From the NCBI GenBank assembly GCA_016699855.1, contig CP064988.1, positions 4,678,501 to 4,742,500 of the forward strand: DNA of 64,000 bases. The letters are read 5' to 3'. The notes below the pieces were generated by a model, which was not told the DNA's origin, made no database searches, and was given only the letters and a program-made list of their open reading frames with translations. Positions 32,569-43,604 of this stretch are shown piece by piece; position 1 is the first letter of the stretch, and every line of letters starts with the position of its first letter. Position numbers and translations under genes: made by a program. The stretch comes from Rhodospirillales bacterium. GTDB taxonomy: Bacteria > Pseudomonadota > Alphaproteobacteria > Reyranellales > Reyranellaceae.

Positions 32569-33262
32569 GGTCGCCGGCCTGCGCGCCGGCTACGGCGCCG
32601 TCGAGATCCTGCGGGGGATCGACCTGATGGTCGGCGACGGCGAGATCGTGGCGTTGCTGGGCGCCAACGGCGCGGGGAAGTCGACGCTCAACAACAACAT
32701 CTCGGGCATCCACAGGCCGTTCGCCGGCCGCGTGACGCTCGCCGGCCGCGACATCACCGGCGCGCCGCCGGCATCGATCGTCGCGGCGGGGTTGATCCAG
32801 GTCCCCGAGGGACGCCGCGTGTTCCCCGACATGAGCGTGCGCGAGAACCTCGAGCTCGGCGGATACCGCCGCGGTCGGGCCAATCGGGCGGCGAATCTCG
32901 AGCGCGTCGTCGACATCTTCCCGCGGCTGCGCGAGCGCTTCGCGCAGAAGGCCGGCACGTTGTCCGGCGGCGAGCAGCAGATGCTGGCGATCGGCCGTGG
33001 TTTGATGGGCGAGCCGCGCCTTCTGATCCTCGACGAACCGTCGTTAGGTCTGTCGCCGCTGCTGGTCGAGGAGATGTTCGCGCTGATCCGCCGCCTCAAC
33101 GCCGACGGGCTGGCGATCCTGCTGGTGGAGCAGAACGTCGTGCAGTCGCTCGACATCGCCGCGCGCGCCTATGTGCTGGCGAACGGCGTGATCGCGATGT
33201 CGGGGCCCGCCCCCGAGCTGGCCGGCGACGCGGGGTTGCGGCGCGCCTATCTCGGGATGTGA
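32561..33262 (+). CDS. Liv-type ABC ATPase (LivF-like)
   Basis: A 233-residue ATPase: Walker A GANGAGKSTLN, the LivF-specific EGRRVFPDMSVRENLELG, signature LSGGEQQMLAIGRGLM, Walker B LLILDEPSLGLSPLLVEEM and H-loop LVEQNV. It overlaps LivG-like by eight bases, closing the five-gene transporter operon 28656-33262. The intact EPSLGLSPLL here shows what is missing from the frameshifted LivF at 56,886. Confidence 0.93.
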   Translation: MLEVAGLRAGYGAVEILRGIDLMVGDGEIVALLGANGAGKSTLNNNISGIHRPFAGRVTLAGRDITGAPPASIVAAGLIQVPEGRRVFPDMSVRENLELGGYRRGRANRAANLERVVDIFPRLRERFAQKAGTLSGGEQQMLAIGRGLMGEPRLLILDEPSLGLSPLLVEEMFALIRRLNADGLAILLVEQNVVQSLDIAARAYVLANGVIAMSGPAPELAGDAGLRRAYLGM

Positions 33263-33334
33263 GGCGCCGGTCACCGCCGTGACTCGGGTGGATGGCGGCG
33301 CTACCGTCCCCGCAATGGATCGGGAGGGACGAGC

Positions 33335-34439
33335 ATGACGAAGCGTGTGATCGACGCCGACGGCCACATCTGCGAGCCGGCGGCGGTGTGGGACGAGTAT
33401 GTCGAGCGGCGGCACCGGGCCGACACGATCCGCGTCGAGCGCGACGCCGAGGGGCTCGACTGGATCTCGATCAACGGCGTCATGCGCCGCAATCTGCGTC
33501 CTGCGGCCGCCTGCGTGCCATGGGGCATGGACGACCCGGAAAATGTGCCGACCTGGAATGACATCCTGCCGGGCTCCTACGAAGGCGGCGCGCGCGCCAA
33601 GGTCCTCGAGGAGGAGGGAATCGAACGGTCGCTGCTGTTCCCGTCGCTCTATCTGCTGGCGGGCGACATCGAGAGCCCCGACGTCGCCGCCGCCGCCTGC
33701 CACGGCTATAATGAGTGGATCGCCGACGTGCCGCGACGGGCGCGGCAAGCTCGCGGCCGTCGGCATCGTCCCGCTGCAGAGCGTCGAGGCGGCGGCGCGC
33801 GAGGCCGCGCACATCGCCAAGCTCGGACTTAAGGGTGTGTGCTTCCGGCCGGAGCGCTACAAGGGCATCGCGCTGTACGACGACCGGCTGCGGCCGTTCT
33901 GGGACACCGTGGCCGGCGAGGGCCTCTTCGCCGCGGTCCACGGCAGCTTCGGCTCGCTGATGCCGAGCTTCGCCACCAGCCGCTACGACAACATGTTCTT
34001 CACGCACATGATCTGCCATCCGTTTGAGCAGATGGCGGCGTGCCTCGACATCCTCGCCGGCGGGGTGCTGGACAGGCATCCGAACCTGCGCGTGGCCTTC
34101 CTCGAATCGGGCCTGGGCTGGCTGGAGTACTGGCTCGACCGGCTCGACGGCCATTTCGAGTCGATGCGCCACCACGTGCCCTGGCTCAAGCGCCGGCCGT
34201 CGGAGCTGTTCCGCGAGCGATGCTTCATCTCGATCGAGTCGGACGAGGCCGCGCGGCTGCCGCGGCTGAAGGAGCTGGGCTTGGACGGCTGCGTCATCTG
34301 GGGTGCCGATTTCCCGCACTACGACTGTACGTATCCCGGCGCCGTGACCGACCTAGAGGCGCATCTCGCGCCGTTGGATCCGGCGCTTGCCGATGCCGTG
34401 CGCTACCGCACGGCCGAACGGTTCCTCGGGCTCGCCTAG
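33335..34439 (+). pseudogene. Amidohydrolase 2 family metal-dependent hydrolase, frameshifted
   Basis: From ATG 33335 the frame gives KRVIDADGHICEPAAVWDEY, the metal site DxH of amidohydrolase_2 enzymes, through AAACHGYNEWIADV; the rest follows in another frame as GKLAAVGIVPLQSVEAAARE, GLFAAVHGSFGSLMPSF (His), FLESGLGWLEYWLDRLD and IWGADFPHYDCTYPG (Asp). The shift is near 33,735. Joined, they make a full-length enzyme of about 367 residues related to decarboxylases and hydrolases. An indel in sequencing is the likeliest cause. It lies 72 bases behind the transporter operon and may act on what it imports. Confidence 0.8.
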
Positions 34440-34458
34440 GCGGCGCGGCCGCCAAGCG

Positions 34459-35310
34459 TCACCGTTTCCGCCGCATGTCCGCGAACGGCGGCAGCGGCGC
34501 CTTCCATTTCCGCGACAACCGCGTCCGGTCGCCCGACCATTCGAACGGGTCGGCGCCGTGCACGCGCCAGAGCACGCGGTCCGAAAGCTCCAGCAGGCCG
34601 AAAGCGCCCGATGCTTCCCCGTCGGTCGTGAACGTCTCGGTCAGCGACTGCAGACTGAGATGCGCGACGCCGTCGACCGTCGTCAGCGAGTTCCAGTGCA
34701 CATGGCCGGAGATCGACACGACCGGCACGGTGGCCTCGCGCAGCGCCGCGCGGACGCGGGCCACGGTCGGAAACGTCGCGTATTGCGGGTTGTTCTCGAA
34801 CCAGAAATTGCCGGTCTGGGACTGCCCGGACAACGGCACGTGGCCCACGATCACCAGCGGTCGGTCGGCCGTGCGCACCGTCTCGGCCAGCCATTCCAGG
34901 TCGCTGTCGACCAGCGCGAAGGTGCCCGGCCAGTGGATGCGCGTGTCGGCGCGCCACACCACCAGCCGCCAGTCGCCGATGTCGCGGACCTCGTGGCCGG
35001 CGTTGCGGCGGAAGATCGAATCGTTGTCGGCGACCGTCAGGTAGTCGACGTCGTGGTTGCCGTCGACGTGGATGCGCGGCGCGGTGAACGGCGCGAACGC
35101 TTCCGCGACCTCGCGCTCGAGGACGAGGTCGGCCTCGCGCGAGACGTCGGAGATGCGGTCGCCCAGGTCGACGACGGCGTCGACGCGGGCCTCGGCGGCG
35201 AAGCGGCGGAACTCGTCGAGCAGGCCCAACGCCGCCGGCCCGTCCTTGGTGAGCGACTTCTTGCCGTGGTGGATGTCGGTGACGAAGGCGAGGCGGACGG
35301 CGTCGGCCAT
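34459..35310 (-). CDS. Calcineurin-like metallophosphoesterase
   Basis: A 283-residue enzyme with all metal motifs in order: VTDIHHGKK (D-x-H), VDLGDRISD (GD), HVDGNHDVDY (GNHD), VIVGHVPLSG (GH) and VSISGHVHWNS (GHxH). It has no signal peptide. Start ATG 35310 has GGAG at a suitable distance; an ATG 45 bases upstream is possible. It is the last gene of the long - strand run. Family members act on phosphomonoesters or diesters, including nucleotides; the substrate is not evident. Confidence 0.88.
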   Translation of the reverse strand: MADAVRLAFVTDIHHGKKSLTKDGPAALGLLDEFRRFAAEARVDAVVDLGDRISDVSREADLVLEREVAEAFAPFTAPRIHVDGNHDVDYLTVADNDSIFRRNAGHEVRDIGDWRLVVWRADTRIHWPGTFALVDSDLEWLAETVRTADRPLVIVGHVPLSGQSQTGNFWFENNPQYATFPTVARVRAALREATVPVVSISGHVHWNSLTTVDGVAHLSLQSLTETFTTDGEASGAFGLLELSDRVLWRVHGADPFEWSGDRTRLSRKWKAPLPPFADMRRKR

Positions 35311-35398
35311 GGCGGCGGGCTCCGGAGGGCGGCGGGGATCGGGCGGATCCGACACCGCCGATGTTACATCGCCGCGACGGTCGCGCCAGCCGGGGGCA

Positions 35399-35719
35399 TC
35401 AGCCTCCGCCGATCCCGAGGCCGAGGATCAGGTAGCTGAACGACTTGCCGTGGGAATCGAGGTTCAGCGAGGTGTTGACGCCGCCCTCGAGCGCGTCGCG
35501 CATCACGAAGTTGAGGCCGTGCAGATGGTCCATCTCGTGGCGCGCGACCTCGCCGCGCAACAGTTTGGGGAACGCCGCCTTCAGCCTCTCCACCGTCAAC
35601 TCGCGCTTGAGCAGATCGTAGTCGGCGGGGTCGTAGACCCACACCGAGACGTTCGACGTGTCGCCCTTGTCGCCGGCGCGGGCGTGGGCGATGTCGTGGA
35701 CGCGGCGGGGACGGCTCAT
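35399..35719 (-). CDS. AtuA-related C-terminal domain protein
   Basis: A 106-residue protein with the AtuA C-terminal-type signature DIAHARAGDKGDTSNVSVWV near the start and the conserved end LNFVMRDALEGGVNTSLNLD SHGK. Such proteins occur either fused to, or next to, DUF1446 (AtuA) proteins. Here the ATG overlaps the stop of the AtuA-like gene by four bases, so the two halves are probably a complex. The pathway in the classic case is acyclic terpene utilisation; many homologues act on unknown acyl compounds. Confidence 0.85.
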   Translation of the reverse strand: MSRPRRVHDIAHARAGDKGDTSNVSVWVYDPADYDLLKRELTVERLKAAFPKLLRGEVARHEMDHLHGLNFVMRDALEGGVNTSLNLDSHGKSFSYLILGLGIGGG

Positions 35720-37060
35720 GTCGTGAACATCCGGAAGGTCGGGCGGACCTGGTCGCGCGCGACGAGGGCGGAGTGGGTGACCACGCCGGGGCTGACGGCG
35801 CCGCGGAAGCCGCCACCGCCGGCCGGACCGCAGCACAACAGCGACTCGACCTCCCACAGCATGGTGTCGACATCGTCGCGGCGGCGCGAGCGCAGCGCCA
35901 CGCGCAGCCGCACGTCGTCGGGCTCGGCGGCGTCCATCCGCCCGTCATGGGCGGTGCCGTGCAGCGCGTTGACCCCGACGAGGTCGATGCGCAGGTCGGC
36001 GGCGAATCCGTTGCGCCGCGTCAGCCGCGTGCGCACGATCTCCGCCGCCAGCGCGGCCCGGGCGCGCGTTGGGGCCGGCGTAGCTGATGCCGGCCTCCGC
36101 GAGCAGGCCGCCGTCGAAGCCGATCGTGACCTTGAGGCGGTCGGGGCGCCGTGCGCCGTCGGCGCCCTCGACGAGGACGCGATCGCGTCCTTCCTCCGCG
36201 ATGCGGACGCCCGAGAAATCGGCGGTGACGTCGGGGGTGAGGTACGCCGCCGGATCGTGCACCTCGTACAGGAGCTGCTCCTTGACCGTCGCCATCGTGA
36301 CGCAGCCGCCGGTGTCCGGCAGTTTTGAGATCGCGGCGCTGCCGTCGAGCGCCACCTCGGCCAGCGGGAAGCCGCAATCCGCGAGGTCAGGAACGTCCTT
36401 GAAGCCGGGGTCGGCGAAGTAGCCGCCGGTCACCTGCATGCCGCACTCCAGCAGATGGCCGACCAGCGTGCCGCGGCCGAGCAGCTGCCAGTCGTCCTGC
36501 GCCCAGTTGAAGCGGTGCACCAGCGGCGCCAGGAACAGCGACGGATCGGCGACCCGCCCCGTGATGATGACGTCGGCGCCGGCTTTCAGCGGCGGCAGAA
36601 GCGCCTCGATTCCGAGATAGGCGTTCGCGCCGACCACCGGCAGGCCGACGTCGTTGACGGTGCCCGCGCGGTCTATCAGCGGCGTGTCGGGGGGGACCTG
36701 CCGGCCGATGTCGTCGCCCTCGACGCAGGCGACGCGCAGGCCCGTCAGCCCGAGCTCGCGCGCGATGCCGACGGTGAGCTGCGCGGCGGCCAGCGGATTG
36801 GCGACGCCCATGTTGGTGACGATGGTGGTGCCGTTGCGCCGGCATGGCTCCAGCACCGCGCGCATGCGCTGCGCCAGCTGCGGATTGTAGCCCTTGCCGC
36901 CGTCCAGCATGCGGTCGCGGTGACCGAACGCCATGGTGCGCTCGCCGATGCACTCGAACACGAGGTAGTCCAGCCGGCCGCGCGTCGCGAGATCGACCGC
37001 CGGCTCCAGCCGGTCGGCCGAGAAGCCCGCGCCGCATCCGATCCGTACCGTCCGCGCCAT
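35716..37060 (-). pseudogene. AtuA-like (DUF1446) protein, frameshifted
   Basis: From ATG 37060 (GGAGG upstream) the first frame gives VRIGCGAGFSADRLEPAVDL, LDYLVFECIGERTMAFGHRD and GADVIITGRVADPSLFLAPL, typical of DUF1446. After ISYAGPNAR the continuation, LTRRNGFAADLRIDLVGVNA and FRGAVSPGVVTHSALVARDQ, is in another frame. A GGG run at 36060-36062, where GG would restore the frame, is the likely indel. The product would be about 448 residues. Coupled to the AtuA-C gene downstream. Confidence 0.85.
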
Positions 37061-37223
37061 CCGCCATCCTCCGCTCAACGCCTACGCCGGCCGCCGGCGC
37101 ACCACAGCAATGCACCGCCCGGACGCGACGCCACGCCGTCGCGCCTCGGCGCATAGCGTCCCGACAATGTGACTGTCGTGCGGCGGAGAAATCGCGTGCG
37201 CGCGCGATTTTTTCCGGACCGCC

Positions 37224-37625
37224 TCAGCGCGCGGCGGCGACTGGCGGGCTGGTCGGCGGGCCCTTCAACTCGACCTGGTTGCCCTCGGGGTCGTCGAAGT
37301 AGATCGATGGTCCGGTGCCGTCGGCGCCGTAGCGTTCGACCGCGTCGCCGGCCCGCACGCCGTGGGCCGCGAGGCGCGCGCGGATGGCGTCGGCGTCGAA
37401 CGGCCCGACCCGGAAACAGTAGTGGTCTATGTTGGCGCCACCGGCGTCCGGCGCGCGCGGCACGAGATCGAGCAGCGACGCGCCGGCGCGCAGCTGGATC
37501 AGGCCGATCGATGGAATCCGGCGCTCCTCCGCGCAGCCCAGCGCGTCGCGGTAGAACGCCGCGAGGCGCTCCGGGTCGCGCGCCCGCAGGACGATGTGGT
37601 CGATCCGTTCGATGGAGAAGGTCAT
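37224..37625 (-). CDS. VOC family (glyoxalase/dioxygenase-fold) protein
   Basis: A 133-residue single VOC unit: IERIDHIVLRARDPERLAAF (metal His in DHIVL), GANIDHYCFRV (second His) and SIYFDDPEGNQVELKGP (metal Glu). The three ligands suggest an active metal site. Family members include glyoxalase I, fosfomycin-resistance-like proteins and dioxygenases, so the reaction is open. It lies 24 bases downstream of the nucleoside hydrolase gene. The gap 37061-37223 to AtuA shows no gene. Confidence 0.88.
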   Translation of the reverse strand: MTFSIERIDHIVLRARDPERLAAFYRDALGCAEERRIPSIGLIQLRAGASLLDLVPRAPDAGGANIDHYCFRVGPFDADAIRARLAAHGVRAGDAVERYGADGTGPSIYFDDPEGNQVELKGPPTSPPVAAAR

Positions 37626-37649
37626 GGCGTCCTCCGCGCCGCGGCGCGC

Positions 37650-38591
37650 TCAACGATACGACAGAACCGCGTCCAGCGCGCGCTCGACGACGGCGCGGCT
37701 GTCGATGTCGACCGCCACCGACGCGTTCGGAGCGGCCGCGATGCGGCCGGCGCCCGGCCGCAGGCGGCGCATGTCGCACAACGTCATGCCCCTGGTGTGC
37801 GTTCCCGCCAGCTCGACGCGCACGTCGGTCTCGACGAACCCCACCAGCGCGGGAAAGGCGTAGGGCATCAACGCGCAGACGTCGTGCATCGGCGCCACGT
37901 CGACGCCGTGGGCCGCGCGCTGGCGGCCGAGATAGAACGCCATCAGGTCGGCGATCGTCGCGGCGACGCGGCCGCCGCCGGCGCGCAGGAGCGCGATGTC
38001 GCCGCCGTCGAACCCTGTGCGGCGCGTGACGTTGAGGCCGACCATGCGGATCGGCGCCCCGGAGGCGAAGACCTCCGCCGCCGCCTCGGGATCGCAATGG
38101 ACGTTGAACTCGGCGGCGGGCGTGATGTTGCCGCCGGTCGTCGAGCCGCCCATGACCGCGATCTCGCGGATCCAGCCGGCCAGGCGTGGTTCGCGCCGCA
38201 ACGCCGTGGCGAGGTTGGTCTGCGGGCCGATGACGGCGACGACCAGTTCTCCGCGGTGACGCGAGGCGAGGTCGATGATGACGTCGACCGCGTGCGCGTC
38301 GACCGGGCGCCGGGACGGTGGGGGCAGGGTGGCGCCGTCCAGGCCGCTGGCGCCATGGACGTGGGCCGCTGTGGTCGGTGCCGCCGCCAGCGGCGCCGCG
38401 CATCCCCGCGCGACGGGGACGTCGATGCCCGCAAGCTCGAGAACGGCGAGCGCGTTGCGCGTGGTGTTCTCCAGCGTCGAGTTGCCGTGGACCGTCGTTA
38501 CGGCCAGCAGATCGAGATGCCTCGCGGCGAACAGGAGCGCGACCGCGTCGTCGTGGCCGGGGTCGCAGTCGATCAGGATCCTCGCCGCCAT
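37650..38591 (-). CDS. Nucleoside hydrolase
   Basis: A 313-residue enzyme of the inosine-uridine nucleoside hydrolase family: the calcium-binding ILIDCDPGHDDAVALL at the N-terminus, VHGNSTLENTTRNALAVLEL, VMGGSTTGGNITPAAEFNVH CDPEAA and a C-terminal DVAPMHDVCALMPYAFP with the last metal Asp. It hydrolyses N-ribosides to base and ribose. GGAGG precedes ATG 38591. Set in an operon with a sugar-type ABC transporter and two dehydrogenases, it could act on imported nucleosides. Confidence 0.92.
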   Translation of the reverse strand: MAARILIDCDPGHDDAVALLFAARHLDLLAVTTVHGNSTLENTTRNALAVLELAGIDVPVARGCAAPLAAAPTTAAHVHGASGLDGATLPPPSRRPVDAHAVDVIIDLASRHRGELVVAVIGPQTNLATALRREPRLAGWIREIAVMGGSTTGGNITPAAEFNVHCDPEAAAEVFASGAPIRMVGLNVTRRTGFDGGDIALLRAGGGRVAATIADLMAFYLGRQRAAHGVDVAPMHDVCALMPYAFPALVGFVETDVRVELAGTHTRGMTLCDMRRLRPGAGRIAAAPNASVAVDIDSRAVVERALDAVLSYR

Positions 38592-38619
38592 GTCGACAGC
38601 CTCCGGCGGACGCCCGCCG

Positions 38620-39708
38620 TCACATCGCCGCGCGCTGGATCCGGCCCTCGTCGATGCCGACCGAGCGGGCGGCGGCGACGATGCTGGCCCAGGTGTCGTC
38701 GGCCAGCGGCACACCCTCGGCGCCGCGCTTGGCGCGCGCCGCGATCTCCGGCTCGCCGGGCACCAGGACGTCGACGCCGGCCTTGGCCGGCCTGGAGCTC
38801 TTCACGAACGTCGTGTAGCGGTCGACCTCGGGTCCGAAAAAGCCGGAGGGGTCGACCACCTTGGGATCGACGTAGAACGAGAACATGCCGTTGCTGAACG
38901 GCCGCCCCGTCGCGGTGGCCCCGTTGCCGGTGAGCGCGCCGCCCAGCAGTTCGCACATGAAGGCGAGGCCGGATCCCTTGTGGTCGCCGAAGGCGCGGAT
39001 CGCGCCCTTGCCCTGCGAATGGACGCGCGGTCCGGCGGGCGTGTAGTCGCCGTAGAGCAGGTGCGGATCGCCGCTGGTGGCGCCGTCGGGCCCGATCAGC
39101 GCGTCGGACGGAATCTTCTTGCCGCCCTGGCTGGCGACGAGCACCTTGCCCTCGGCGACGATCGATGTGGCGAAGTCGAGGATCAGCGGGTCGCGGCCGT
39201 CGCGCGGAATGCCGACGGCGTACGGCGCCGTGGAGAAACGCCGCTCGACGCCGCCATAGGGCGCCACCAGAACGCTGCCGGCGGCGTTGACGAAATGCAC
39301 CGATACCAGCCCGGCGGCGGCGGCCATCTCCGCCCAGTCGCCCGTTCGGCCGGTATGCGCGGCGTTGCGCAGGCCCACGGCCGAGAGCCCCATCCCGCGG
39401 CACTTCTCGATGCCGAGCTCGACGGCCTGCTGCCCCACCGTCTGGCCGAAGCCGAAATGCCCGTCGACGATCGCCAGCACCGGCGTCTCGACCACGATCG
39501 AGATCGTGGCGTCCGGCTTCGTCACGCCCTCGCGCAGGTTCTGCACGTAGCGCGGCACCCGGACGACGCCGTGGCTGTCGTGGCCCGTCAGGTTGGCCTC
39601 GACGAGGTACTTGCCGACCCGCGCGCCCTCGGCCGGCGAGCAGCCGGCGGCGGTGAAGATGTCGGCGATGAACCCGCTCAACGCGGGCGCGGCGATGGTG
39701 ACGGTCAT
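38620..39708 (-). CDS. Malate/L-lactate dehydrogenase (Ldh2) family oxidoreductase
   Basis: A 362-residue NAD(P)-dependent enzyme of the Ldh2/MDG1 family, whose fold differs from Rossmann dehydrogenases. Clear motifs: ANLTGHDSHGVVRVPRYVQN (catalytic His), LRNAAHTGRTGDWAEMA, ILDFATSIVAEGKVLVASQG and FGDHKGSGLAFMCELLGGAL. Family members oxidise ureidoglycolate, malate, 2,3-diketogulonate or sulfolactate. It lies 15 bases behind the SDR gene in the same operon, suggesting two successive oxidations. Confidence 0.92.
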   Translation of the reverse strand: MTVTIAAPALSGFIADIFTAAGCSPAEGARVGKYLVEANLTGHDSHGVVRVPRYVQNLREGVTKPDATISIVVETPVLAIVDGHFGFGQTVGQQAVELGIEKCRGMGLSAVGLRNAAHTGRTGDWAEMAAAAGLVSVHFVNAAGSVLVAPYGGVERRFSTAPYAVGIPRDGRDPLILDFATSIVAEGKVLVASQGGKKIPSDALIGPDGATSGDPHLLYGDYTPAGPRVHSQGKGAIRAFGDHKGSGLAFMCELLGGALTGNGATATGRPFSNGMFSFYVDPKVVDPSGFFGPEVDRYTTFVKSSRPAKAGVDVLVPGEPEIAARAKRGAEGVPLADDTWASIVAAARSVGIDEGRIQRAAM

Positions 39709-39723
39709 GGGGCCGGCGGCGCC

Positions 39724-40494
39724 TCAGACTTTCAGGTGCGGCTGCGCCATGTTCGCCACGTAGCCGCGGTTCCAGGTCGGGCTGATGACGACCTCGTTGA
39801 TGCAGACGTGCGGCGGCAGGCACGCGATGTAGCGGATCAGGTCGCCGCAATCGTCGGACTGGACCATCTTGGCGCGGTCCTCGGCGCTGACGGGCACCGG
39901 CCGCTTGTCGAGGATCGGAGTCGCGACCTCGCCGGGGCAGACGACGCAGGAGCGGATGCCGTTGACGCACTCCTCCATGTTGATGGAGTGGCTCATGGCG
40001 ACGGCGCCGTGCTTGGCGGCGTTGTAGGCCGAGCCGCTCAGCGGGCTGACCCAGCGGCCCGCCCACGACGCGGTGTGGATCAGCACGCCGTCCTTCTGCC
40101 GCCGCATCATCGGCAGCACGGCCAGCACGGCGTAGAAGGCGCCGTTGAGGTTGGCGCCGACGACGGTGTCGACGCCCTCCGGCGTGAGCTGCTTCCAGCT
40201 GCGCTCCGTCACGTTGAGGCCGGCGTTGTTGACGAGGATGTCGCAGCGCCCGAACTCGACCTCGATCTCCTTCGCGACGGCCGAGACCGTGGCGGCCTTC
40301 ATCATGTCGCCCGGTTTGACGACGGCTTTGCCCTGGGCCGCCCGGATCGTCGCCGCGGTCTGCTCCAGCGGCTCCTTGCGCCGTCCGGTCAGGACGACCG
40401 TGGCGCCCTCGCGGGCGAGCGCCACCGCCGCCGCCTGGCCGATGCCCGTGCCCGCGCCCGTGACCCAGGCGATCTTGCCCTGCAACGCACCCAT
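39724..40494 (-). CDS. SDR family NAD(P)-dependent oxidoreductase
   Basis: A 256-residue classical short-chain dehydrogenase: the cofactor motif WVTGAGTGIGQAAAVAL, ILVNNAGLNV, the catalytic Ser in HTASWAGR and the YNAAK motif. The substrate loop after CPGEVATPILDKRPVP is followed by an unusual C-terminus (CINEVVISPTWNRGY). It stands between the transporter ATPase gene and the Ldh2-type gene on the - strand, so it probably acts in breakdown of the imported compound. Confidence 0.92.
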   Translation of the reverse strand: MGALQGKIAWVTGAGTGIGQAAAVALAREGATVVLTGRRKEPLEQTAATIRAAQGKAVVKPGDMMKAATVSAVAKEIEVEFGRCDILVNNAGLNVTERSWKQLTPEGVDTVVGANLNGAFYAVLAVLPMMRRQKDGVLIHTASWAGRWVSPLSGSAYNAAKHGAVAMSHSINMEECVNGIRSCVVCPGEVATPILDKRPVPVSAEDRAKMVQSDDCGDLIRYIACLPPHVCINEVVISPTWNRGYVANMAQPHLKV

Positions 40495-40526
40495 GATGCC
40501 CTCGCAATGTCGGAGTGGAAACGCGA

Positions 40527-40548
40527 GCGGCGCCCCTCGGGGCGCCGC
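40527..40548 (-). terminator. GC hairpin between ABC ATPase and SDR genes
   Basis: GCGGCGCCCC (40527-40536) pairs perfectly with GGGGCGCCGC (40539-40548) around a two-base loop. It lies between the ATPase stop at 40571 and the SDR start at 40494 and may weaken read-through or protect the upstream mRNA. No T-run follows. Confidence 0.5.
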
Positions 40549-40570
40549 CGGATCGTCTGTCGCCGCCCGG

Positions 40571-41671
<1,101 letters not shown>

Positions 41672-41678
41672 TTTCCCG

Positions 41679-42590
41679 CTATCCCTTCGTCGCGCCGGCG
41701 GTCAGGCCCGCGATGTAGTAGTCCATGAGGAAGGCGTAGATGATGAGCGGCGGCGCCGCGCCGAGGAGCGCGCCGGCCATGATCTGGCCCCAGTTGAACA
41801 CGTCGCCCTTGATCAGCGTCGTCACGATGCCGACCGGAAGCACGAGCTCGCTGGTCGAGGTCGTGAACGCGAGCGGATAGAGGAACTGCGCCCACGATAC
41901 GGTGAAGGCGAAGATGGTCGCCGCGATGATGCCCGGCAGGGCGACCGGGATGAAGATCTTGGTCAGCGTCTGCCAGTAGGTGGCGCCGTCGATCAGCGCC
42001 GCCTCGTCCAGCTCCTTGGGGATGCTGGCGAAGTAGCCGATCATGATCCAGGTGCAGAACGGCACCGTCAGCGTCGGATAGAGGATGATCAGCGTCCACC
42101 AGTTGTTCATCAGCTGGATGCCGAAGGTGTCGTTGACCCAGGCGAACATCTTGAACAGCGGGATGAACAGCAGCGTCTCGGGGATCAGGTAGGTGAGGAA
42201 CACGCCGGTCGCCAGCGTCGCCGAGCCCCAGAACTTCATCCGCGCCAGCGCGAAGGCGGCGACGACGCTGATCACCATCGTCACCGTGACGACGCAGATA
42301 GACACGATCGCGGAATTGCGGAAGAAGCGCAGGAACACGTCCTGCGTGAGCAGGTCGTAGTAGTTGCCGATCGTCGGCGAGAACACCCACCAGGGATTGA
42401 TCTCCGCCGAGATCTCCTGGCTCGTCTTGATCGACGTGATGAACATGTAGATCGGCGGCGTCAGGAAGAAGATCGCGAACAGGATCAGGAAGAAGTACGA
42501 CCAGCGCAGAGCCCAGCGCCGGTCGCGCGACATGCTGCCGTAGCGCGGAGCCGCGGCGGGCTCCGGCGCGGCCGTGGCGGCGGCGGTCAT
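41679..42590 (-). CDS. Carbohydrate ABC permease, MalG type
   Basis: A 303-residue permease with six helices after a charged N-tail (first helix WSYFFLILFAIFFLTPPIYM). The EAA motif for docking the ATPase is SIPKELDEAALIDGATYWQT, as in MalG/UgpE. The ATG overlaps the stop of the other permease gene by four bases. It forms the import channel with the MalF-type partner. Full length. Confidence 0.92.
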   Translation of the reverse strand: MTAAATAAPEPAAAPRYGSMSRDRRWALRWSYFFLILFAIFFLTPPIYMFITSIKTSQEISAEINPWWVFSPTIGNYYDLLTQDVFLRFFRNSAIVSICVVTVTMVISVVAAFALARMKFWGSATLATGVFLTYLIPETLLFIPLFKMFAWVNDTFGIQLMNNWWTLIILYPTLTVPFCTWIMIGYFASIPKELDEAALIDGATYWQTLTKIFIPVALPGIIAATIFAFTVSWAQFLYPLAFTTSTSELVLPVGIVTTLIKGDVFNWGQIMAGALLGAAPPLIIYAFLMDYYIAGLTAGATKG

Positions 42591-43529
42591 GCCTCGTTAC
42601 CCCTCTTTGTGATGTCGCGCAGGATGAACACGGCGGCGATCGCCAGGATCGGCACCATGAAGAGCGACACGCTGGCGCCGAGCGGGATGTCGCCGCTTTC
42701 GATGCCGACGCGGAACGCCCACGTACCGAAGATGTGCGTGCTGTTCAAGGGATCCCCTTTCGTGAGCACGCGCACGATGTCGAAGTTGGCGAAGGTGACG
42801 ATCAGCGAGAACAGCGCCGTGATGGCGATGATGTTGCGCATCATCGGCAGGGTTACGTACCAGATGCGCTGCCACCACGTCGCGCCGTCGATGGCGGCGG
42901 CCTCGTAGAGCTGCTCCGGCACCGATTTGAGCGCCGCGAGGTACATGATCATGAAGAACGGCGCGCCGATCCAGACGTTGACGAGGATGACCGAGAAGCG
43001 CGCCCAGCCGGTCTCTCCGATCCACGGGATCGGCCCGATGCCCATCGGCTTCAGCAGCCAGTTGAAGGCGCTGTAGGAGGGGTCGAACAGCCACAGCCAG
43101 GCGAGCGTGCTCATCGCCGGCGGGATGACCCACGGCACCAGCAGCATGCCGCGCCACTTGCGCTGGCCCTTGCTCGGGATGTTGTGGACGAAGTGCGCGA
43201 CGATGAAGCCGATCAACGCCTTGAAGATGACGGCGGTCACGGCGAACAGGCAGGACTGCCAGACCACCATCCAGAACGTCTCGCGCCCGAACAGGAACGT
43301 GAAGTTCCCCGGAGCCAAGAGCCAGCGTCCAGGAAGGGCCCATCGATTTCTTCAGCGTCGCGAGGAAGACCGCGTAGCCGGCGGGATAGGCGACCAGCAG
43401 GAAGATCAGGATGATCAGCGGCAGCGCCATCAGGAAGGCGATGGTCGATTTGCGCTGCATGAGCTTGTGGAGCCCGCTGCGCGAGTCCGCGATGTCACGC
43501 GCCGGCGCGGGCGCGGCGATGTCGGCCAT
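42587..43529 (-). pseudogene. Carbohydrate ABC permease, MalF type, frameshifted
   Basis: The N-terminal frame from ATG 43529 gives the first helix (LMALPLIILIFLLVAYPAGY) and KKSMGPSWTL. The rest, from LAPGNFTFLFGRETFWMVVW through the EAA motif SVPEQLYEAAAIDGATWWQR, is in another frame. The shift lies at about 43,310-43,325. Everything else is conserved and the partner genes are intact, so a one-base sequencing error is likely; a real lesion would disable the transporter. Confidence 0.82.
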
Positions 43530-43560
43530 GGATGGCTCCCGATTCTTGCTGCCGGTTGGG

Positions 43561-43590
43561 GGCGGGGGCGCCGCGGACGGCGCCCCCGCC
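43561..43590 (-). promoter_or_regulatory. 12-bp intercistronic hairpin after the binding-protein gene
   Basis: GGCGGGGGCGCC (43561-43572) pairs perfectly with GGCGCCCCCGCC (43579-43590) around a six-base loop, just after the binding-protein stop. Hairpins here commonly raise the binding protein over the membrane components. Confidence 0.6.
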
Positions 43591-43604
43591 GGAGCGGCGC
43601 GCGC